A stretch of DNA of 6,495 nucleotides from an uncultured Bacteroidaceae bacterium (GCA_904502185.1 CAJGDX010000105.1:1-6495); one strand, 5' to 3'. Shown: positions 1-5,644, counted from the first letter of the stretch. Notes: generated by a model from the letters alone, not told the origin. Numbers and translations: made by a program.

Positions 1-36
1 CTTTAAGAATAGTAAAATATCTTTACATAATAGTAA
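1..36. repeat. Short imperfect direct repeat, CTTTA..AATAGTAA, two copies
   Basis: CTTTAAGAATAGTAA (1-15) is followed at once by CTTTACATAATAGTAA (21-36). The core octamer AATAGTAA is identical at 8-15 and 29-36, 21 bp apart, about two helical turns. It lies just outside the heptamer repeats at 46-70. The role is unknown. The arrangement would suit a protein-binding site, but two copies in AT-rich DNA can arise by chance. Confidence 0.4.
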
Positions 37-78
37 CCCAGGGCAGATAACAGATAACAGATAACAGTTATGAAATAC

Positions 79-86
79 GGGGGGGG
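79..86. repeat. Homopolymeric G8 tract
   Basis: Eight consecutive G residues lie inside the heptamer inverted repeat. Such tracts are prone to slippage. No gene reads through this one, so phase variation of a coding sequence is not indicated. It could affect spacing between regulatory sites or form part of a G-rich structure. Confidence 0.8.
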
Positions 87-104
87 TATTGCTCACTGAA
101 ATTT

Positions 105-141
105 TTATATTATATATAATTATTAATTATATATAATATAA
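105..141. repeat. Perfect 37-bp AT-only palindrome
   Basis: The arms at 105-122 and 124-141 are perfectly complementary over 18 bp with one central base at 123, and contain only A and T. Less perfect pairing can continue outward, between ACTGAAAT on the left and ATTTAGT at 148-154. The palindrome sits near the centre of the heptamer inverted repeat. It could extrude as a cruciform, act as an easily melted element, or form an RNA hairpin. No T-run typical of an intrinsic terminator follows it. Confidence 0.85.
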
Positions 142-213
142 CTATATATTTAGTAAAAATGCGGTACAACAGTATTGGGGACAAAATCTAACTGTTATCT
201 GTTATCTGTTATC

Positions 214-425
214 GCTGCATTCTAAAAACAAGTGATAATTAGGGATTTAGTTAATTTGAATGATAAACATACCTAAAGGAGACTCCTCCTCTTGCAGACT
301 TTCCCATACTGAAAGGGTTGACTTCCTGCCCATGTTTCGTTGACTTTTAACGGGAAAGGTGGACTTCATACGGATATTGTTTAATGTTGAACGAAAAGGG
401 GTGGAAAATAAATACCGTAGAATGC
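214..425. other. Non-coding spacer upstream of the methyltransferase
   Basis: No convincing gene is seen here on either strand. The stretch contains an 11-bp palindrome, AGGAGACTCCT, at 277-287, and the GTTGACTT box series annotated separately. The open frame that begins at 384 enters the methyltransferase frame, but the promoter lies inside it, so it is not taken as coding. Confidence 0.6.
317..366 (+). promoter_or_regulatory. Three GTTGACTT-like boxes at about 21-bp spacing, possible operator array
   Basis: GTTGACTT occurs at 317-324 and 339-346, and GTGGACTT at 359-366, so the starts are 22 and 20 bp apart. The outer two copies share a longer context: GAAAGG immediately precedes each, and ACTTC lies in each. 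Same-face repeats 60-110 bp upstream of a restriction-modification promoter could bind a regulator. No controller (C) protein gene is visible in the window, so any binding protein would be encoded elsewhere. The functional reading is inferred. Confidence 0.4.
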
Positions 426-456
426 TTGCGTGGGAGGAGGGTATTTTGTATCTTTG
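426..456 (+). promoter_or_regulatory. Bacteroidetes-type promoter for the restriction-modification operon
   Basis: TTG at 426-428 and TATCTTTG at 449-456 are separated by 20 bp, matching the Bacteroidetes -33/-7 consensus (TTTG and TAnnTTTG). Transcription would start near 461-464, leaving a leader of fewer than 20 nt before the ATG at 480. This position decides the methyltransferase start: the in-frame ATG at 384 lies upstream of the promoter. Confidence 0.8.
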
Positions 457-479
457 CACGTTGGAAAGCAACGAACCCT

Positions 480-1814
480 ATGACACAACACGATAATGTC
501 TTCTCTTTGACTGACATAAAGAAGAAGGCTGACAAGATTCAGATTTTTGACGAACGCACTATCGACGAGGAGGGCAAGGCAATCTCCTTTGTTGACCAGA
601 TGGCGCTTGTTACTCACTACCTGCAGATAAAGGATTTGGGGGTAGAGGTGCCTTATGCCAAGAAGGCTGAGGATATTCTGGATTCGTGGTGCGACTTTGC
701 GACAGGTGGCAAGGCAAAAGAGCAGGTGCAGGATGCTGTCCGCGAGGGCGGTATGGCACTTCAGCAGTATCTCTTCCCCGAATTGTTTCAGGTGCGTTTT
801 CCTGCTCAGGAGAATCCTTCGTTCACCTTCATAGACCTGTTTGCAGGCATCGGAGGTTTCCGCATGGCTTTCCAGAATCTGGGTGGCAAGTGCGTGTTCT
901 CTTCCGAGTGGGACGAGCAGGCAAAGAAGACCTACTATGCCAATTATGGTGAAGTGCCTTTCGGCGACATCACCAAGGAGAGCACAAAGAATCTTATTCC
1001 CAAGCAGTTTGATGTACTGTGTGCAGGATTCCCTTGCCAGGCGTTTTCCTTGGCTGGCAAGAAACTTGGATTTGAGGAAACACGAGGCACATTATTTTTT
1101 GATGTGGCTGAGATATTGCGACGCTACCAGCCAAAGGCTTTCTTCCTGGAGAATGTAAAGGGGTTGGTCATTCACGATAAGGGCAGGACATTCAAAACCA
1201 TCCTGAACACTCTGGACGAAGTAGGTTATGTAGTGCCCGACCCCGAAATCGTTAATGCAATGTATTTCGGTGTGCCTCAGCATAGAGAAAGAATATTCAT
1301 CGTAGGCTTTAGAAAGGACCTGGGTATCAGCAAGGCAGATTTCAAGTACCCAGAGCAAAAAGAGGTTACGAAGAAATGGATAGATGTGAGGGAAGAAAAT
1401 GCTGTACCAGCCAAATATTACCTGTCTACACAATACATTCAAACCTTGATAAACCACAAGGCGCGACACGAGGCTAAGGGCAACGGATTTGGTTATGACA
1501 TCATCCCCGACGACGGCATTGCACATGCCATCGTTGTGGGTGGTATGGGCAGAGAAAGCAACCTGGTTATAGATTTTCGTCAGACAGACCTTACCCCAAC
1601 CACCCGAATCAAGGGCGAGGTCAACCGTCAGGGCTGGCGAAAGATGACACCCAGAGAATGGGCGCGCCTGCAGGGATACCCCGATACGTTTGATATAGTA
1701 GTGGCTGATGCTTCGGCTTATAAACAATTCGGCAACAGTGTGGCCGTGCCAGCCATCCAAGCCACCGCAGAACAGATATTAAAAACCTTAAAGCATTATG
1801 GCTACATCAGGTAA
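480..1814 (+). CDS. DNA (cytosine-5-)-methyltransferase of a type II R-M system, predicted CCGG specificity
   Basis: This enzyme transfers a methyl group from S-adenosylmethionine to carbon 5 of cytosine and protects host DNA from the adjacent endonuclease. The ATG at 480 gives 444 residues. The C5-methyltransferase motifs appear in canonical order: motif I (DLFAGIGGF, about 117-127), motif IV with the catalytic Cys (GFPCQAFS, 183-190, Cys186), motif VI (ENVKG, 224-228), motif VIII (QHRERIFIVGF, 267-277), a target-recognition region of about 100 residues containing GNGFGY and VVGGMGRE, motif IX (TPREWARLQGYP, from about 390) and motif X (QFGNSVAVPAI, 416-426). All key residues are present, so it should be active. 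About 115 extra residues, helical-looking and acidic, precede motif I; many enzymes of this class begin close to motif I. The gene overlaps the endonuclease gene by 17 bp. The CCGG target is inferred from that partner and from the scarcity of CCGG in this DNA. Confidence 0.95.
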   Translation: MTQHDNVFSLTDIKKKADKIQIFDERTIDEEGKAISFVDQMALVTHYLQIKDLGVEVPYAKKAEDILDSWCDFATGGKAKEQVQDAVREGGMALQQYLFPELFQVRFPAQENPSFTFIDLFAGIGGFRMAFQNLGGKCVFSSEWDEQAKKTYYANYGEVPFGDITKESTKNLIPKQFDVLCAGFPCQAFSLAGKKLGFEETRGTLFFDVAEILRRYQPKAFFLENVKGLVIHDKGRTFKTILNTLDEVGYVVPDPEIVNAMYFGVPQHRERIFIVGFRKDLGISKADFKYPEQKEVTKKWIDVREENAVPAKYYLSTQYIQTLINHKARHEAKGNGFGYDIIPDDGIAHAIVVGGMGRESNLVIDFRQTDLTPTTRIKGEVNRQGWRKMTPREWARLQGYPDTFDIVVADASAYKQFGNSVAVPAIQATAEQILKTLKHYGYIR

Positions 1815-2877
1815 CAAGGGCGAATGGAGCGAGATTTACACCCTGTTCCGTTTGTTGGGAGAAGGCAAGGTTCATGCTGGCGATGCCAATATGAACAAGA
1901 TGGAGTTGTATTACCCCATACTCAATATCATCCGTCAGGAGAACGCCAGATATGAATACAAGCCAAACCCAGAGGCAAATATTGTTGTCATAGACGAGGA
2001 TGGCAAGGAATATGCCCGTATTTCCATGAGCCGATTTCTGGAAGAGTCAGCAAGACTATTTGCAGAAATTAAATCATCGAAGGGAGTGAAGACTATCCCT
2101 GATTCCGAGGTGTTCATGAACGAGATTGGATGCAAGTCGCTGAAAGCGCCATCAGGAAGCAAGGCCGACATACATATTGTCATACACGACCTAAGAACAG
2201 GCATGACACCCCTGCTGGGTTTCAGCATCAAGTCTCAATTGGGTAGCGCCTCCACTTTGCTCAATGCTGGCAACACCACCAACATCCTATACAGATTGTT
2301 GGGAAAAGACCTAACAGATGATGACATTGCCAATATCAACGGTATAGAAAATCATTTGCCCCGAATGAAAGCCTTGTTTGATATGGGATGCAAACTTGAA
2401 TATGTAGATACTCCGCACGATACATTCCGCGACAATCTCCAGTTTCTTGACACCAGCATGCCCCGATTCATTGCCGAATGTCTGGTAGCAGATTGCGAAG
2501 AATCTTCTACAAGCAAGGTGTCTGATGTGGTAGCAGTGGTTGCCAAGCGCAATCCCCTGCATTACATGGGCAAAAACGTGGAAACCTTCTATGAGCATAA
2601 GATGAAGGTTTTGCTCGTGGATGTAGCCTTGGGCATGACACCGTCCAAGCAATGGTTGGGCAAATACGATGCCAACGGCGGTTATCTGGTGGTGCGCAAG
2701 GATGGCGAGGTGGTATGCTACCATTTCTACAACCGAAACGATATAGAGGACTATCTCTACTACAATACAAGATTTGAGCGTGCAAGCCGTTCACGATACG
2801 GATTTGGTTCACTCTACCGAGGCGATGACGGACAAGTCTACATAAAATTGAATCTACAGATTCGTTTCTTAAAATAA
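1798..2877 (+). CDS. HpaII-like type II restriction endonuclease (predicted CCGG)
   Basis: The 359-residue product is assigned from memory of the HpaII endonuclease family (RE_HpaII). It has the family's N-terminal GNKGEWSEIY block (5-14), the expected length (R.HpaII is about 358 residues), and its position directly after a C5-methyltransferase. It would cut unmethylated double-stranded DNA at CCGG in the cytoplasm. A plausible PD-(D/E)XK nuclease core is Asp124 in KADIHIVI followed by Ser143-x-Lys145 in GFSIKSQLG, with the usual acidic position replaced by Ser, so Gln147 or another residue may contribute. It starts inside the last codons of the methyltransferase gene in another frame, so its translation is probably coupled and it is made after or below the methylase. 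No truncation or frameshift is visible. The restriction-enzyme call is firm; the exact target sequence is less so. Confidence 0.85.
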   Translation: MATSGNKGEWSEIYTLFRLLGEGKVHAGDANMNKMELYYPILNIIRQENARYEYKPNPEANIVVIDEDGKEYARISMSRFLEESARLFAEIKSSKGVKTIPDSEVFMNEIGCKSLKAPSGSKADIHIVIHDLRTGMTPLLGFSIKSQLGSASTLLNAGNTTNILYRLLGKDLTDDDIANINGIENHLPRMKALFDMGCKLEYVDTPHDTFRDNLQFLDTSMPRFIAECLVADCEESSTSKVSDVVAVVAKRNPLHYMGKNVETFYEHKMKVLLVDVALGMTPSKQWLGKYDANGGYLVVRKDGEVVCYHFYNRNDIEDYLYYNTRFERASRSRYGFGSLYRGDDGQVYIKLNLQIRFLK

Positions 2878-2956
2878 ATAATTGCACCTCCGAAAAGGGG
2901 GCTATGCGAAGATGATGCTAACCCGTACGGAGACCTGCCGTTTTGAAAAATACCAA
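2878..2956 (+). other. Transcribed spacer before the terminator, no gene recognised
   Basis: This 79-nt stretch between the endonuclease stop and the terminator stem is not AT-rich like the other spacers here. It has a CCTCC / GGGGG pair close together (2887-2900) that could form a small GC hairpin, and an 8-bp palindrome, CCGTACGG. A 71-codon frame starts at 2882, but it runs through the terminator and resembles no protein I know. It is probably a 3' untranslated region. Confidence 0.35.
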
Positions 2957-2989
2957 TGTCCTGCCCTCGTGGGCGGGACATTTTCTTTT
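2957..2989 (+). terminator. Intrinsic terminator of the restriction-modification operon
   Basis: TGTCCTGCCC (2957-2966) pairs with GGGCGGGACA (2971-2980), giving a 10-bp GC-rich stem with one T-G wobble and a four-base loop, TCGT. It is followed directly by TTTTCTTTT. This is a strong Rho-independent terminator and separates the restriction-modification pair from the next operon. Confidence 0.92.
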
Positions 2990-3038
2990 CACACAAGTTC
3001 ATTATACCCATTATTTTCTCGTTATCAATTGAAATTTC

Positions 3039-3048
3039 GCATATATGC
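3039..3048. promoter_or_regulatory. 10-bp palindrome GCATATATGC upstream of the second promoter
   Basis: This perfect palindrome, flanked by TTTC and AAAC, lies about 75 bp before the -33 element of the three-gene operon. A dimeric regulator could bind there. The site is short and AT-rich, so a chance origin remains likely. Confidence 0.25.
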
Positions 3049-3120
3049 AAACTTTTTACATGTACGCTGGCTAACGCTATATGAGCGCAAACGATAATTT
3101 GAAAAAGTATCATATATTAT

Positions 3121-3150
3121 TTTGTATGTACGGTGTTTTGTGTATCTTTG
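3121..3150 (+). promoter_or_regulatory. Bacteroidetes-type promoter for the three-gene operon
   Basis: TTTG at 3121-3124 and TATCTTTG at 3143-3150 are 18 bp apart, matching the -33/-7 consensus. The predicted transcript starts about 30 nt before the ATG at 3190. Together with the terminator at 2957-2989, this shows the following operon is transcribed independently of the restriction-modification genes. Confidence 0.8.
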
Positions 3151-3189
3151 TAGGGTTTTGAACCACCTAACTATAACTACAGTCTTATT

Positions 3190-4134
3190 ATGGCAAGATT
3201 TGCACAATACTATTTGAAATACGATTTAACGGACATGTTCGCCAGGGAACGCATGGCCGAGAGACAGAAGATTTTTGGTTCTTATTTTGAGAATAACGAC
3301 AGCATAGAGTTTTCACATGGCGAGGGAGAGGAGAAGAAGGTTTTCAAGCATCAGGTATGTCACTTGGCATTGAACCGCAACATCATTGTCATGCGCATTG
3401 CCAACGACAAGAAGAAGACGGTGGAGCAGGATTTTAAGGAGGTGGATGTAAAGCACGAACCATCGTGCTTTGTTGTCATCGACAATCGTGACAAGTGCCG
3501 TCGCATCGCCATACAGAAGAAAAAGGCCTTCGGCAGCACAAAGGCTTTGGCCGAGATATTGGCCAGTCAAATCAGCGACAGGATGAAATGCGATTGCAAC
3601 ATCAGCATAGAACTTCTTCCCCAGTTCTACCCCAAGGACTTTTACGAGGCGTGGCGCCTGCAACAGCATCATACATCGAAATTGCGCTTCAATGTCTGTG
3701 AGCGCGAAGTGCCAAGGGATTTCGACAGGGAGAAATACGACGACGACAGCATTATGGAGTTTGCCATAAAGGCCAACGAGGAGGCGATGAGAAGTAAATA
3801 CCGTACCGTGCTGGAGTTGAACCCTCCCGATAACGAGTCGTGCCTGTATGTTGACGAGGACAGCAACTACATCCGCAATCTGGTAAGGTTCAGCGCAAGC
3901 ACGGGCAACTCCATAGAGATTGTCACGCATGATGGTGCAAAGTTCGTTTGCTTCATTGACGAGGAAGGAGAGAGCGACAAGGTGGTCACCAACGAGTTTG
4001 ACACGGAATTGCTTGACCTGCTCTTTGATGAGGAGGCAGAGAATCGTGAGGGCACAGAGCAGAAGGTTTTAGAGTATGTCAATGGAATGAAGTACACCGT
4101 AGACAATGAGGAGAAGGGAGAGGCAGTTGCATGA
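3190..4134 (+). CDS. Uncharacterised 314-residue protein, first gene of the three-gene operon
   Basis: I do not recognise a named family. The protein is soluble, with no signal peptide or membrane segment. Its N-terminal half alternates predicted strands and helices: a block with hydrophobic stretches NIIVMRI (64-70) and CFVVIDN (93-99), then a helix (116-131) and an ELLPQFYP segment (141-148) followed by an amphipathic helix. The region from about 175 to 205 is charged and helical. Residues 216-256 look like strands (SCLYVDED, SIEIVTHDGAKFVCFID), and the C-terminus is strongly acidic. No Walker, HTH or nuclease motif is visible. The ATG is about 40 nt after the -7 box, and the stop overlaps the next start as ATGA, so the next gene is probably translationally coupled. 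It may be a sensor or scaffold for the two proteins behind it, but that is inference from context only. Confidence 0.85.
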   Translation: MARFAQYYLKYDLTDMFARERMAERQKIFGSYFENNDSIEFSHGEGEEKKVFKHQVCHLALNRNIIVMRIANDKKKTVEQDFKEVDVKHEPSCFVVIDNRDKCRRIAIQKKKAFGSTKALAEILASQISDRMKCDCNISIELLPQFYPKDFYEAWRLQQHHTSKLRFNVCEREVPRDFDREKYDDDSIMEFAIKANEEAMRSKYRTVLELNPPDNESCLYVDEDSNYIRNLVRFSASTGNSIEIVTHDGAKFVCFIDEEGESDKVVTNEFDTELLDLLFDEEAENREGTEQKVLEYVNGMKYTVDNEEKGEAVA

Positions 4135-4877
4135 TCAGAAGACTGGAAAGCAAACAGGAGCAGAGGGCGGTGCGCTTAAAACTATACAGTGACGATGTCT
4201 ATGTCATTGCGCACAAGGCCGTGAAGGAGGTGACGGCCACATTGAGTGTGGAGGAGATTTTCTCCTCGGCAGACAACCTTGCCAGCCATCTGCTGGAGAA
4301 CGGGATTTCGGATAAGGATTTCATTGACATGGAGATTGATGATGTGAGGGAGGAACTGGATGATGAACGAGACCTGTTTCCTCTTCTGTCAGTAACCTTC
4401 GTGAAACTATGCGCTCTGCGCAAAGCCAAACCCATTGCCGCAGACATTGCCAGAGCCTTGGTGCACAGGTGTCAGGAGTTTGAAGACTTCACGCCACTGC
4501 TTGGCAAACTGGCCAATGCAGAGAATAGGCGCATTGTAGAGAAAGGTCGTATAAATCTGTTAGAATACGAACTGAAAACGCTTGAAAAGGACGGATTTGA
4601 TAAGGATAGCATGATGGTGCTTGATAAACTTCTGTTGATCGTGCTGAAGATGGATATCCCAGACCAGAAGGTGGCAGAAAGACTGTTTTCACAATATAAC
4701 GATAGCAACAATCATGCTATACAAAAGTATGTGGATAAAATCCGTCGGAACACAGAGCAATGCACCCAAAACCAAAACATGCCAACCACAATAAACACAA
4801 ACGGAGGCGCAGCAATAATGGGAGGAGATTTTAACGCCACTCAATTTATATCACACAAACAACATGAATCCAAATGA
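4131..4877 (+). CDS. Uncharacterised helical protein with a C-terminal Gly/Asn/Gln-rich motif
   Basis: The product has 248 residues. Residues 1 to about 205 read as an almost wholly alpha-helical, highly charged domain (for example DDVREELDDERD at 70-81 and an amphipathic LDKLLLIVLKM at 164-174) with no transmembrane helix. A polar linker rich in N, Q and T (206-219) leads to a C-terminal motif, INTNGG..I.GGDF...QFI (221-240), predicted to form short beta strands with glycine turns. The same motif opens the next protein. The layout, a helical domain, flexible linker and terminal adhesive motif, recalls effector proteins that assemble with partners through a shared terminal motif. That comparison is by architecture only; I recognise no family. 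The start overlaps the upstream stop as ATGA, and its own stop overlaps the next start in the same way. Confidence 0.88.
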   Translation: MIRRLESKQEQRAVRLKLYSDDVYVIAHKAVKEVTATLSVEEIFSSADNLASHLLENGISDKDFIDMEIDDVREELDDERDLFPLLSVTFVKLCALRKAKPIAADIARALVHRCQEFEDFTPLLGKLANAENRRIVEKGRINLLEYELKTLEKDGFDKDSMMVLDKLLLIVLKMDIPDQKVAERLFSQYNDSNNHAIQKYVDKIRRNTEQCTQNQNMPTTINTNGGAAIMGGDFNATQFISHKQHESK

Positions 4878-5443
4878 GCGACAAGAAGATAGTCATAAAT
4901 ACGCAGGGAGGTACAGTAATCACTGGTGGGACTTTCTCAAATGTGCAATTCGTAGCACAACAGAATGTTGTATATAATACGGAGCAGAAGTGTGCAAATG
5001 ACAATGGGGATATGGACGAAGTGGCGGTAGTGCTGGACAATGTGCAAGATGACACAGAAAACACTTTAATGCCAGGAATTCCACATTCGGTGGAATCTTG
5101 TTTCTATTTCGCCAATGAGTATGTAAGGGAAATCATAGATGCCATTGTTAGTGAGTTCTATACTAATAGGCATACTGATTTGGCAATGATAGAGGTAACG
5201 CTATTTGACCATGGGCAATTACGCAAACGTAATTTGCACAAACCATTTGTGCGTGCGTTGGTGGATTGGGGAATCTTGGCTAATGATGTGGACATAGATA
5301 AGATATGTAGTGGTATGGCGTCAAAATTCAGAAGCCTACCACAAAATGGTTATAGAAGTTGGGGTAGTAATCATACCAACGAACGTGAATTGTGCAGAAG
5401 AATAGGCGAAAAATTACCCGAATCGATGAAGTATAAACGATAG
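4874..5443 (+). CDS. Uncharacterised protein with N-terminal shared motif and C-terminal helical domain
   Basis: The product has 189 residues. It begins with INTQGG..I.GGTF...QFV (8-27), the same pattern as the end of the preceding protein (11 of 20 positions identical), followed by AQQNVVYN. An acidic, low-complexity linker (about 36-70) joins this to a compact C-terminal domain (about 72-186). That domain has helices around FYFANEYVREIIDAIVSEF, then HKPFVRALVDWGI, a GMASKFRSLP segment, and a final helix with an RELCRRIGEKL core. I associate this domain only loosely with small hypothetical proteins common in Bacteroidales accessory DNA. Its coding DNA looks AT-richer than the two upstream genes, hinting at a different origin. 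It is the last gene of the operon, with a hairpin terminator 50 bp downstream. Confidence 0.88.
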   Translation: MSDKKIVINTQGGTVITGGTFSNVQFVAQQNVVYNTEQKCANDNGDMDEVAVVLDNVQDDTENTLMPGIPHSVESCFYFANEYVREIIDAIVSEFYTNRHTDLAMIEVTLFDHGQLRKRNLHKPFVRALVDWGILANDVDIDKICSGMASKFRSLPQNGYRSWGSNHTNERELCRRIGEKLPESMKYKR

Positions 5444-5447
5444 GCGC

Positions 5448-5507
5448 ACTCATTCTACTCATCGGGAAAAATCATTCTTGCTCATTCTCACTCATTCGGC
5501 TCATTAT
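5448..5507 (+). repeat. Degenerate CTCATTC repeats downstream of the three-gene operon
   Basis: Variants of CTCATTC recur about six times: ACTCATTCT at 5448-5456, ACTCATCG at 5457-5464, ATCATTCTT from about 5471, GCTCATTCT at 5480-5488, CTCATTCGG at 5491-5499 and GCTCATTATC from 5500. They are pyrimidine-rich and irregularly spaced. The last copies form the left arm of the hairpin at 5494-5527. They may be a remnant of tandem duplication or slippage in the 3' untranslated region, or a binding array. Confidence 0.5.
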
Positions 5508-5534
5508 CATCTGATAGTGAGCCGAATATATTTT
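5494..5534 (+). terminator. Hairpin terminator of the three-gene operon
   Basis: ATTCGGCTCATTATCA (5494-5509) pairs with TGATAGTGAGCCGAAT (5512-5527): 16 positions with one T-G wobble around a very tight loop, which probably opens to four bases. ATATTTT follows. The T-run is short, but the long stem just after the last gene makes a terminator the best reading. The flanking sequence is near-symmetrical, so it could also work on the other strand. Confidence 0.75.
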
Positions 5535-5573
5535 ATGCATCCTGTTGCATGAGAGGAAAGTGCCGTACCTTTG
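5535..5573 (+). promoter_or_regulatory. Promoter of the DUF3127 module with an overlapping short inverted repeat
   Basis: TTG at 5545-5547 and TACCTTTG at 5566-5573, 18 bp apart, fit the Bacteroidetes -33/-7 consensus. ATGCA (5535-5539) and TGCAT (5546-5550) form an inverted repeat whose right arm covers the -33 element, so a bound repressor would block the promoter. The promoter is well supported; the operator is only a suggestion. Transcription would start near 5580, leaving a leader of about 65 nt. Confidence 0.7.
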
Positions 5574-5644
5574 CACCAGTTCCTCTGAGATGAGCGGCAA
5601 CGGTGCGGGCCATCCATAGACAGGCGGAGGCAGAGAGATATATT

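Larger units (their letters stand above)
46..213. repeat. 25-bp perfect inverted repeat made of tandem GATAACA heptamers
   Basis: The left arm (46-70) contains three consecutive GATAACA units and ends in GTTA. The right arm (189-213) is its exact reverse complement, with three TGTTATC units. The arms are 118 bp apart, and the interval holds the G8 tract and the AT palindrome. A 25-bp perfect match of this kind is not chance. It could fold into a long hairpin in RNA or single-stranded DNA, or form two opposed arrays of a heptameric protein-binding site. I see no transposase or flanking target duplication, so an insertion-sequence reading is unsupported. No gene is evident between or near the arms. 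Confidence 0.85.

Noticed and set aside
46..213. CRISPR array or insertion-sequence ends
   Set aside because: The tandem units are 7 bp with no spacers, and there is no transposase, cas gene or target-site duplication, so neither reading holds.
247..471. 74-codon open frame on the minus strand upstream of the methyltransferase
   Set aside because: No promoter consensus, no recognisable protein character, and it overlaps the promoter and repeat boxes of the R-M operon.
384..479. Upstream in-frame ATG that would extend the methyltransferase to 476 residues
   Set aside because: The promoter (426-456) lies inside this extension, so the ATG at 384 would not be on the transcript; the 32 added residues look non-coding.
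1092..1760. 222-codon minus-strand open frame inside the methyltransferase
   Set aside because: It is a shadow of the conserved methyltransferase coding sequence, with an implausible composition.
2882..3097. 71-codon open frame after the endonuclease gene
   Set aside because: It runs straight through the strong terminator at 2957-2989 and its product resembles no protein.
3313..3930. 205-codon minus-strand open frame inside the first gene of the three-gene operon
   Set aside because: The plus-strand gene has promoter, operon overlap and protein-like composition; the antisense frame has none of these.
4131..4877. Pore-forming effector (Bell/HeLo-type) identity for the helical protein
   Set aside because: The terminal-motif layout is suggestive, but I see no hydrophobic N-terminal helix or membrane segment, so the identity is not claimed.
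5603..5644. GTG start that would lengthen the DUF3127-like protein by 14 residues
   Set aside because: The ATG at 5645 has a more typical AT-rich leader, and the added residues do not fit the family.
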